The position numbers and the translations under genes were made by a program. Positions 42,233 through 51,211 of a stretch of 51,211 nucleotides of DNA are shown here, one piece after another. The number at the start of each line of letters is the position of its first letter. Positions within the stretch are counted from its first letter, which is position 1. Location: contig NBIV01000359.1 in assembly GCA_003194525.1 (NCBI GenBank), positions 1-51,211 of the forward strand. Reading direction: 5' to 3'. This DNA comes from Gracilariopsis chorda (taxonomy: Eukaryota; Rhodophyta; Florideophyceae; Gracilariales; Gracilariaceae). The notes below the pieces were generated by a model. It was not told the origin of the DNA and ran no database searches. It saw nothing but the letters and a program-made list of their open reading frames with translations.

Positions 42233-42975
42233 CAAAGCCTGAAGAATGGAGGGTTTTGTACACATGGTGCTATTCTCCGCCTTCTTAGTGATGCGTTGTT
42301 TGAAGACATTTAACCAACGTTCTTTTTTGTTGATTCCTCTTTTCTGCTTCGTTCTGGCTTTCTGGCCCATATCGCCAGTACTGCAGTAGGCGACGGGAGA
42401 GGCATACAAACCTTGGACGTCTTGTACATATCAAGTCCTCGCTCCACAATCGGTGCTTTCCTTCCTACTGATATTGGTATATTGTATATATGCTTTGGGA
42501 CAAATGTCGCGTTTCTCCCATTACTGTTTCGGAAGAGTTAGGTTAGCGCATGAGTAAATATTACAATTGCTTTGCTTTGAACATTTGACTTGTCCCTGAA
42601 GGTTTGCTGAGGTGTGTGTTTCTGCGAAGTTCGTAAGAGAGAGAGGGCATTTTGTTTTGATCCTAGGCGGTAAGCCGCAGGCAACGTGCCGAGCGCGAAT
42701 GACATAATCAACCAAGATCTACACATACGTTGTATAGTGTTATGTTTCTGCCCTGTAAGGTTTCATCGTCGCCAAACCGGATGGATCCGCGATTAGAACT
42801 ATAATGAAACTGTTCTCTAAGAAAGTGTGGACCTGCCCTTCGAGTTCTAAACCTGTTACCGCGCTTCTAGAATCTGGAACTGGTGCGGCCCGCATATGCA
42901 TGCACACGTTATAGGCACATGACATCTGGCTCAGTCTGACCCGTTCAGGCGTCACAGTTGAACGGTCTTCGAAGC
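42233..42975. other. intergenic, no gene seen
   Basis: About 740 bp between bZIP copy 4 and the copia LTR. No coding region supported. Confidence 0.4.
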
Positions 42976-43305
42976 TGTGTTCATGATGGCTGCGGTCTAA
43001 TAATAGAAGCCATGATCGGTGTATGTGTGCATGGAAGGTCCTTAATGAGCTTCCTATGCGTCGGAGTAGACAAGGGTTATTAACTTCTTCTTTATTTTGG
43101 GTTCAATATGTCTGATTACGGCATATTGATAGAGGCTTTTTTCCTTTTTATGAGAAAAACCTCTCTCTCCTAAGAAAGGCTAACACTTTCTGTGGCCACT
43201 GGCGGACTATCTCCGCCAAAGTCTTGTGGGAGCTCACTACAAGTATCGCTGGACAAGCTCGCATCAGTGTCTGGCCGGACACTTTTGTAGCCCAGTCGTC
43301 TCACA
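42976..43305 (+). repeat. probable copia 5' LTR
   Basis: The right end (TCTCACA at 43299-43305) is set by the primer-binding site that follows directly. The left end at TGTGT (42976) is a guess from the TG rule; no second LTR is visible to confirm it. Confidence 0.35.
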
Positions 43306-43320
43306 GGTTATGGGCCCAGC
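43306..43320 (+). other. primer-binding site for half initiator tRNA-Met
   Basis: GGTTATGGGCCCAGC is complementary to the anticodon arm of eukaryotic initiator tRNA-Met (GCTGGGCCCATAACC). Priming from a half tRNA cut in the anticodon region is known for Drosophila copia and yeast Ty5. The ATG inside it (43310) is also the first ATG of the gag-pol frame. Confidence 0.75.
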
Positions 43321-45641
43321 GCAACCACTTCAACCAAGACGCAACCCACCAAGAACATCAAGAAACCGACTACCGCAGCGGTATAGAAACAACGACACAC
43401 ATTCTACACCAGCACGACAAACAAAAGCGCGAAACACACCACACAATACGCAGCTCCATCGAAATATGTCCCAAGTACCCACAAACAACCCACAAGCAAT
43501 CCAATCGTTAACTACTCCCAACACACCTGAATTCTTGTCACCGCAGCAAACAATACCCCTCCAAGAGCCTGTATTGCCTTCTGCTATTCCCAACATGCAA
43601 ATAGAGGACCAAACTCACTCCAAACATTTCACTCAATATCTACCAAGACTTACGGATGACGGCAGCAATGTCCACAAATGGAAAATTGCCATTGAAGATT
43701 TTGCCATCATGCACGACATGGAATATTTACTGGCCCCGGAACACAACATACCGTCCTCATCTGATCAATCTTATCCCAAATATCGGAAACACAGAGCCAC
43801 ATTACGCAATGCGCTCATGAACAGTCTTCCAGATGACTTCGATTTCCCAATGGATATAGATTCTTCCACCGAACCCCATCAAATCATCACTGTCGTGCGC
43901 TCCCGATTTGAATGTACTACAACTGCAGACCACCAGCTTCTACGACAAGAAGCTGAAGCAACTACTTTGGACCCCAACACTACAATACAGGATTACGTCC
44001 GCAAGCACAGAACCATTAGAACGAAAATGATCTCTGCAAAATTCCCGAACGCCAGTCTCGAAGCCACTACACTTGATTACATGATCCGAGGCATTAGCGC
44101 CAACCCCCATTTTCAAACAATTGTTGACACCTGGTATGACTCTAACAGCGTTCCATCGACCATAACTGAGTTCGAAAAGCGCCTTCGCACAGCTGAAGCC
44201 CGCTTACAGACCAAGTCAACAACTGCCACGCCACAAACCTCAACAGAGCCCCGCGAAACGCGCTTCCGTTATCCGAGGGGGCGTAGAGGTGGCCGTGGCC
44301 GAGGCGGACGTGGTCGAGGCCGTTTTTACCAGCCCCCCTGGCCCACTTGGCCAACCCCAACACCAGGCTGCTACCCTCCATACGTGCCAACCCCCTACCC
44401 CGTACCTTACAATTATGCGCAACCAACCGCTAACGTGCTTTCTGCTGTTCCACCTCAACACCCCACGCAGCCACACCACAACTATCTGCATCTCCCATCC
44501 GTCCAACGAAACTCCATACGCCGTACTCGTAAACCAACCATGGCCAACCAAATCTCCACGGAACATGACCATCCCGCTCCCTATCCCATAGACCATGAAG
44601 AGAATGAAGATGACAGTACGTTTGCCCTCGATTCTGCGGCACATCCAACGCACGTATCTCGCCCGACGTCGTCCATGGCCCCCCTCGCCATACCCATTCC
44701 TACTCAAACCGCCACTGACACCACATCTTGCTCCACCCACTATGGCACTGCACAGGTGACCACTAACCTCGGCCATCTGTTCCATGTATCAGCTGTGGCC
44801 AATTCCGACCTCAAAAGACCGCTCCTGTCTGTCCACGACACTGCTCGCCAATGGGGTCAGGTCTCTTTTACCAAAAAAAAGGCATATATTATCAATACCC
44901 TACATCCCCACCTTCCATCATGCATCGGCACGGCTAGCTTTTGTAAAGGTCTCTACCTCCTTGACCCCGCCAAATCGAAAACCACAATCGCACGAACTGC
45001 ACGCACTATTCCCCGCCAATCCAACAAATCTAAGTGGTCACCACCCACACAAGACATTCGTGCCACTACTTCCATCAACACCATACCCACGAAGTCGGAC
45101 ACGGATAACTCTAACCCCTCACATAGTACTATACCTGAAACTTTACCACTGCTACCTTCTGCCTTCCCAGTTCGTGACTCCACGATCATAGGCCACGACA
45201 GTTCTCCAACCCCCGTCCACAAATCGAAACAACAAGCGCATGACTTTCACAAATACCATCTCATATTCAACCATGTATCCCCAGTCACCCTTCAAAAGAT
45301 GGCAAAGCGTAACCTCATCGACGGGCTACCACGTACCCTCAAATCCACCCCACCACACATCACCTGTCACCCCTGCCGCACAGCGAAACAGAAAACTTCC
45401 CCATTCCTGCGTACTCAACATTCCCGCTCTGTTGGAGCTGCCTTGAGCAGTGATATTTGTGGCCCATTTCGCCCACCATCTCGACAGGGCAATCGCCTCT
45501 TCCTAACGTTCATTGACATGAAATCCCGCTACCTCATCCTTGTCTTTATCCCGAACAGACAACACATCTCCAAATGTATCTGTAGTGCAATACATTCCCG
45601 CGTACGGGCGATGGTGAAACTCATATCTGAGGTGTACTCGG
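43310..45641 (+). pseudogene. copia gag-protease-integrase ORF, truncated by insertion
   Basis: An unbroken frame of about 777 codons ends at the gypsy insertion. The first ATG is within the primer-binding site; an alternative is 43466. The gag-like region includes DGSNVHKWKIAIEDFAIMHD near 43660-43710 and QDYVRKHRTIRTKM. An Arg/Gly box (RGRRGGRGRGGRGRGRF near 44277-44327) lies where many elements have a CCHC knuckle; no knuckle is seen. Protease active site: FALDSAAHPTHV near 44621-44656. A GAG-pre-integrase HHCC finger (HLIFNH, then CHPC) lies near 45250-45390, and the first integrase Asp (SDICGPF) near 45450. The second Asp and Glu are lost. Apart from the insertion the frame is clean, suggesting a fairly recent copy. 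Confidence 0.8.
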
Positions 45642-46494
45642 TGTGGTGCGATGAAGCGGGATGCATGAATTTTAGCCCCCGTTTACCGGGCTAATTAGCG
45701 GTCTGGTTACCCAGGGTGGTTATGGGAACATTCATATTTTGTGGTACTTGCCTGGCAAGGGTGGTGGACACGTGGCTACAGCCCCGGCCAGGAGGCCCAA
45801 AACGGCTACTTGTTTTAGTATAGTTTAGGGGTTAATTTTACTTAGGCTAGTGCACTACCTACTGTACTGCACTGAGCTAGTACTTGAGCGTCGGCCGCAC
45901 GGCGGCGAGCTCACCAAGAAAAGTAACAAGAGTTCGGCTCTGACTCTATTCGCCATGCGAAGTGTCTAACTCCTCGCGGAGGTACACCGCTTGCCCGATA
46001 GTTTCACCCGACTCGCACCACCGAGGAGACCGTGCTCGTCGTACCCAGTGGGTTGTGACCACTCGTGGTATTCGTTGTTGTCGTGTGACCGCCCGTACAG
46101 GCCCTATCTCCGCCCCAGTTTTGGGTATTGATATTACCGACGTGTGTCGTGAGACCGTGAGACCATCCCTTCCCCTCATATCCCCTAACCGCCGCGCGGT
46201 GCGTGTTTGTGTGTGTGTATCGGCACCCCCCTCCGGGGTCTGTTCCGCTTTCCGCACGCCCCCGTCGGGTGGTCCCCTTTCCCTCTTTTGTTCCCCTGTT
46301 CGCAGGCTACTTCCGGACCAGCCGTGGTTCCGACCCGTTCTAACCCCTAAACCTCCGAGGTACATCCAGGCTCCCGACGGAGTTACACCCGTCATACGGG
46401 ACACGGAGGGCTCTACCCAGCTGGGCCTACCTCTCCAAGAGAGCAAGGCTTCGAGCTGCCTTGGGTGCCTTTCCCACACCGGGATTGCACCACA
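45642..46494 (+). repeat. 5' LTR of the right gypsy element
   Basis: This 853-bp LTR starts TGTGGTGCGA and ends TTGCACCACA, a 10-bp terminal inverted repeat with one mismatch. It shares its end, the GCTAGTACTT motif (45876-45885) and GAGGGCTCTACCCA with the left LTR. A primer-binding site follows two bases later. Confidence 0.8.
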
Positions 46495-46496
46495 AG

Positions 46497-46514
46497 TGGT
46501 CTCCCGACCTAGAA
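46497..46514 (+). other. gypsy primer-binding site
   Basis: TGGTCTCCCGACC begins with TGG, the complement of a tRNA CCA end, two bases after the LTR. The tRNA species was not identified. Confidence 0.5.
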
Positions 46515-46624
46515 CGGGTTTGGCTTTCAATCCGGCCTGTCGGAAGTCCGCTTCCCCTTTTCCCTTTTATCCCTTTTTGCTCATTCGTTGAGATTCCCTA
46601 GCCGTGGGACTGGTGAAGTAAGCC

Positions 46625-47990
46625 GTGGACGGCTATCTGCAGTATGCTACCCACAGCTCCGAGTTCCCCAGGAATGGTCCGCAACGGAACGCCGCAGCGG
46701 CGAGATCACGAAGGTCCGTTCCGGAACAACTACTTACCAATGCCGTCGGTCTGGAATCCCAAGGAATCCCATCGGCAACCTCGGTGCCTCGAGCCGTGAC
46801 AGCTGTGGCCACTACGCCACCTCCGGTGGTCGAAACGCCGTCGGCTGTCCCCCCGAGACCCGGGTCGCCTAAGTACCATCTCCTCGAGTCGAGAATCGAC
46901 ATTGCCAATGTGGCCCACGCCTCCCTCTCGCAGCAAGTTACCGAGTTGGAACGGCGATGGAGTGACTCCCTGGCTCGGGATTATTCGGGAGATATTCGTC
47001 TCCTGAGAGCTGATGTAAATTCCATTCTGGAGTGTCTGGGTACTCCGGCTGCCTTCGTAGAAGGATATCGGGAGTTCGTGGAGGAAGTTAAAACCCATAT
47101 GATGCGGGTAACCGGACGTATGGACACGCTGGAAGCGTTGCTCAGAGAAGACCTGAACGCTCCGAGACAGGAGGAAGTGAAGGTCATCTCAACCCAACAC
47201 CGCTCCAGTCACCTCCCCCGTCACCCTGGAAAGAGAGTTCATCGTTATGAAGTTTCGCCAAGTTCTGACTCGGAAACAAGTTCGAGTAGCTCGTCTTCGA
47301 GATCATCGCGTGAAGGGAGAGGCCGCCGTCGCGGAGAAGAACCTAGTTCGAGGGCTACCTACACCTCCCATGGAGCAATCCGTGCGCGGGAGAAAGGTCG
47401 CCGTCATCTCGGCTTGAAGGAATTGAAACCGACGAATCCCCTTTACAGGAAGCTGTTGTCCTATCGTTATTACCGATTGGAAGACTCTTCGGGCACTCGA
47501 AGTTCGAGAGACACCGGTCGGGTGAAGGATCTCATACGTCGTATGAATGTGACGATGCTTAAGCAGAAGTTCTCCGGTGAAGATCCGATCCTCGTGTTGG
47601 ATTTTCTGGCCCGCTTTGTGCAGGAAGCAGACGTACTCGAAATGAGTGAGGCGCAGGCATACGTTGCGTTGCCCTACTTTCTTTCAGGAATGGCTGAAGA
47701 TCAGTACAACTCGGTCAGGGGTTCGTCCAGGGCCTCAGAAGGAGGTGTTACGTGCTGGCCCGAGGCTGTACACTACCTGCTCAGGTCGTACGCGACGGGA
47801 ACTGCAATCAGTCAAGCCATCGTGGCGGTTCGCGATACGAAACAGAAGCCTGGTGAAACGGAAACGTCGTATTCAACTCGCTTGAATAAAGCGTTTCATC
47901 GTTGTGGAAATGTGTTTACCGCTTTTGGGCGTTGCTCCATGCTGGTGGATGGTTTAGATCCTGGTATCAGGGCACTGGTGTCCCGCTACA
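46625..47990 (+). pseudogene. gypsy gag
   Basis: The gag frame opens at 46625 with a GTG; an ATG at 46642 lies in another frame, so the start is uncertain and the 5' end may carry a frame break. The protein has a coiled-coil-like segment (LSQQVTELERRW), a Ser-rich basic stretch (SPSSDSETSSSSSS, then EGRGRRRGEE) and a retrotransposon gag domain (LKQKFSGEDPILVLDFLARF near 47560-47620, LNKAFHRCGN). The frame shifts near 47990, at a CAGG sequence in which one base seems to be missing, and the polyprotein continues in the next frame. Confidence 0.7.
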
Positions 47991-50900
47991 GGAAGAGAAG
48001 CGCAAGGCGACGTATCTGGAACTGGTCCAGTACGCGCAGGCTGAGGGTGACACCCTCAGAGCGAGAGACCCGAGGCGTCGGTCGTCGAAGGCTCTCTTCG
48101 TCGAGAACGAGGCTTCCTCGGCATCTCTCCCTAACCCGGGACCACCTTCCGGATTTGCGGATAACATCCAGTATCTTGGCAGTCTTGAACAGTCGTTGGC
48201 AACCTCGGAACTGCCGTCCACGGTTACACCCCCCGTGGTAGATCCGGCCTTTTACGCAAGCCCCGGTCGGGTTCCCCCAGCCCCGCTAGCCTACGCGTCG
48301 AGCGCCACAAGACACTCCCGCCCGGGATGGTCCAACCCGAAGCAACTAGCATTCCAACCACAACACCCTCAGCACCGCGGAATGATGTCCCACGCCACCG
48401 GAACACGTTCAGCCCCGCTGATTTGCTACATTTGTTACCTTGAAGGTCATACTGCGTCGCAGTGTACCCTCCCCATTTGCGAGATGTGGAAGATCGTGGG
48501 AAATTATGAGAATCTCCCACCGGAGCATAAGGCTCGTGTCCCGAGTAATTCGTATGAAGACGCAAAGGCTGCGGTCCACAATGCTCAAGCTCGAGAAGCC
48601 GCGAAAACCGAGAACGGTAACAACCCTAACCTTTCGGAACGGGCTCAGCCGCACCCAGCGGTCGATTCGGTCCCGAAAAAACTAATCTTGGGAGTCTCCC
48701 CCACGGGAGGGGTGTCTTCCAAGCCGAAGTTGGAGACGCCTGAGGCGCCACCGCTTCGCTCCCCTGCCAAAATCCTTACGAGGAAACTGGCTCAAGAAGA
48801 CGTGAGCTCGGACCACTTAGTGGCTCTGCGTCGTCCGTGGATACGGTCCCGTAACCTCCGCATCCCGGATCGAGTTTTGGTAATGGCCAAGAGGAACTAT
48901 AAAGTTTATAGTGACCTCGGTCTCTCTAACCAGTTCATGGTTCGTCAGTTATCTGTCCTGGATACAGGTGCCGCTCCGAACCTGATCAATATCGGGATTA
49001 TTCCACCCGCCATGCGGAAATGCATTCGCATTGGTCCAAGTCTGGATCTGGCGGACGCTAATAACAACCCGCTCCAGACTCTTGGAACAATTCCTCTGGT
49101 ACTCAGACTAGGCACCTACGTGGTGAAGTTGGACTTCATCGTATGCGATTCTCTTGCTGCACCGGTCATCCTCGGTTGTGATTTCTGTGACCGCTTCGTG
49201 GAAGCTATCCGCCCTCGCTCCAGATCCGTGGAATTGGCCAACGGTTCGACCATCCCGATTGTACGGAAGCCCTTGCGACACGCCTCCCGTAAACGGGTAC
49301 CTTTACCTCCTGCTCAGGAAGCGTCCAATGTGGATCGAGCATCTACGAAGATTCGCGTCGCGGAACCAGTTTCGATCCCGAAGGAATCTCAGGTGTGGGT
49401 CTCAGTAACATCCAAACACCACGGGTTGCAGGTTGTTCAACCGCTCCCCTCGCTCTACGAACAGCGCCGTCTCGCATTAGCAAATGGGATCGTATCCGTC
49501 GAGCCGGACAAACCCTTTAAGGTTCTCGTTGCTAACCTCGGAACTACCACTCAGTGGTTGGTTAAAAACCAGGTCCTGGGCAACATGCTTCCGCATCCGT
49601 TGGCTATCCTTCCTACAAAGATTCCGATATCCGACGTTCTCGGAATACAAGACCCTAAGGAGGGGGAGGAGGTCCCGTTCGTTCCGTTGGATCCCGCCCG
49701 GGAAAGTTCAGATTCGACTGTCGAAGAAGCTCAGAAGAGCACGACTTCAGCATCGGCAGATACTGCGTTAGACCCAGAACAGGCTTTGGATAAGTTGGAC
49801 CTGGATCACATTAATGAATCTCATCGTGAGAAGTTTCGTGACATGCTCAGGGACTTTACCGCCATGTGGGACGGTTCCCTGGGGACGATAGGGGTAACCG
49901 AACATCGGATTGATTTGTTGCCGGATACACGGCCTATTGCACAGCACCCGTATCGGGCAGGCCCTAAAGCAAGGGGGGAAGAGAAATCTCAGGTGGAGAA
50001 GATGCTGCGAGCTGGAGTTATCGAAGCAGCACAATCCCCTTGGGCTTCTCCTGTTGTCCTTGTTCCGAAAGCCGATGGATCATGGCGTTTCTGTGTGGAT
50101 TACCGCCGCCTGAATGCGGTTACTGTCAAGGACGTCTATCCGATTCCACGAATGGACGAGTACATTGACTCCCTGGGGAGCGCAACGGTGTTCACTACCC
50201 TCGATGCCAATTCGGGATACTGGCAGGTCCCTATTAGGAAAGAAGATCGTGATAAGACCGCGTTTGTGTGCCATCAAGGACTATATCGCTTTAAGCGAAT
50301 GCCGTTTGGACTAACGAATGCCCCAGCTACATTCCAACGGCAATCGATATCCTCTTGGCGAGGTTCAAATGGACCAGCTGTCTGGTATACTTGGACGACA
50401 TTATAGTGTTCTCCAATAACTTGGACGATCACCTGTCCCATGTCCGGGAAGTCTTGACAGTGCTCCGCAACGCAGGCATCACCCTGAAGCTGGGAAAGTG
50501 TGAGTTCTGCGCCGATTCGGTAAAATATCTGGGGCACATCATCCGCCCGGACAGCTTTCAATCGATGAAGCAAGAGTGAAATCACTTCGAGAGGCGAAAC
50601 ATCCGACTAATCAAACGGAGCTTCGATCCTTCCTAGGACTTTGCAATGTATATCGCCGATTCGTCCCGAACTTCGCCGACTTGTCAGCACCGCTTAACGC
50701 ACTCCTCCGGAAAGGACAACCCACCGAACTGGACGTCTTTGACGAGGCTGAGTCGTCAGCATTCTCGTCTCTTGTCGACGCTGTAACGTCCCCGCCAGTT
50801 CTGGCCTTACCGCACCCGGACTTACCCTTCGAAGTGGATACTGACTCAAGTGCCCACCAGGTGGGTTGTGCGTTGTTTCAAGTCACGGAAGAAGGAGAAA

Positions 50901-51211
50901 GACATCCGATCGGATATTGGTCACGTTCGTTGAACGTTCACGAGCGCAACTACTCGGTGTCCAAGAAGGAGTGTCTTGCTGTTGTTTGGCGTTGGCAACG
51001 CTTCGCCCATACCTTATGGGTAACCATTTCAAGGTTCACACCGATCACTCGGCTCTCCGTTGGCTACTCGAAATTCGAGAACCGTCGGGCCGCCTCATGC
51101 GTTGGCGTCTCCGACTCTCGGAATTTACATTTGATGTCCTCTACAAGAAGGGATCCCTGAATACTCAGGCTGACGCCCTATCGCGCTTAGGAACATCAGC
51201 GGAAACCGAAC
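47991..51211 (+). pseudogene. gypsy protease-RT-RNase H, frame-broken
   Basis: The polyprotein continues with a CCHC zinc knuckle (CYICYLEGHTASQC near 48424-48465), retropepsin (LDTGAAPNLI near 48958) with LGCDFCDRF, and RT motifs: FCVDYRRLN near 50088, TLDANSGYWQVP near 50199, FGLTNAPATFQ near 50306 and YLDDIIVF near 50387. The RT end (SFLGLCNVYRRFVPNF) and RNase H (DTDSSAHQVGCALF near 50838) follow. Frame breaks fall near 50341, 50550 and 51000. Each looks like one missing base, and no in-frame substitution stop was noted. Integrase and the 3' half are outside the window. Confidence 0.8.

Larger units (their letters stand above)
42976..45641 (+). mobile_element. Ty1/copia retrotransposon, 5' part, interrupted by gypsy
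   Basis: Contains a probable 5' LTR, a half initiator-tRNA primer site, gag, protease and the start of integrase in copia order (integrase before RT). The frame is cut at 45641 inside the integrase core by the LTR of the second gypsy element. The RT, RNase H and 3' LTR must lie beyond the window. The left limit is uncertain. Confidence 0.75.
45642..51211 (+). mobile_element. second Ty3/gypsy retrotransposon, 5' part
   Basis: LTR, primer site, gag, CCHC knuckle, protease, RT and RNase H appear in order; the window ends inside RNase H. It sits in the copia integrase frame. By eye its pol is similar to, but clearly diverged from, the element at 1-6530. The five bases before the LTR are CTCGG, the expected first copy of any target-site duplication. 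Confidence 0.85.

Noticed and set aside
1..51211. CRISPR arrays, rRNA or bacterial operons
   Set aside because: No regularly spaced identical repeats, no rRNA-like blocks, and the gene content is eukaryotic.

Overview
This window is nuclear DNA from an intron-poor eukaryote. Full-length eukaryotic housekeeping genes (RFC5, SLX1, RPB3 and two GNL1 GTPases) each lie in one uninterrupted reading frame. They are separated by gaps of up to about 2.5 kb and bracketed by LTR retrotransposons. Intronless genes in islands between Ty3/gypsy and Ty1/copia elements fit a florideophyte red alga (Chondrus-like). That assignment is inference; the sequence alone does not prove it.

Layout. 1-6530: the 3' part of a chromodomain Ty3/gypsy element (RNase H, integrase, long linker, chromodomain), with an antisense ORF and an 804-bp 3' LTR. 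6531-8996: a Mutator-like (MULE) transposase on the minus strand, cut by that LTR and holding eight in-frame stops but no frameshift. 9351-11632: an older minus-strand remnant with a FAR1-like zinc finger. 11633-30861: gene island with two F-box/SPOC genes, RFC5, SLX1, two small unknown genes, GNL1 copy A, RPB3, GNL1 copy B and a third F-box/SPOC gene. 30862-42232: four tandem same-strand paralogues of an apparently undescribed C-terminal bZIP family. 42976-45641: the 5' half of a Ty1/copia element primed by a half initiator tRNA-Met. 45642-51211: the 5' part of a second, related Ty3/gypsy element inserted in the copia integrase.

The two most interesting gene sets are lineage-specific families. 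Three F-box proteins end in what reads as a SPOC domain, suggesting SCF ubiquitin-ligase receptors that may read phosphoserine peptides. Four bZIP proteins share a new N-terminal domain with a CxxC-x(6-7)-CxC metal-site pattern, and replace the invariant arginine of the bZIP basic region with Asn or His. Three of the four bZIP genes carry CACGTG plus paired CCAAT/ATTGG boxes upstream, so bZIP cross-regulation is possible.

GNL1 and the F-box genes are arranged roughly symmetrically around RPB3, both transcribed away from it. The two GNL1 bodies differ at only five synonymous sites over 1551 bp, while their tails and flanks are unalike, which points to gene conversion. The gypsy elements show a dense array of short hairpins in LTR and linker sequence. 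Their frame breaks are mostly single-base changes in short homopolymers, which may be an assembly artefact rather than decay.
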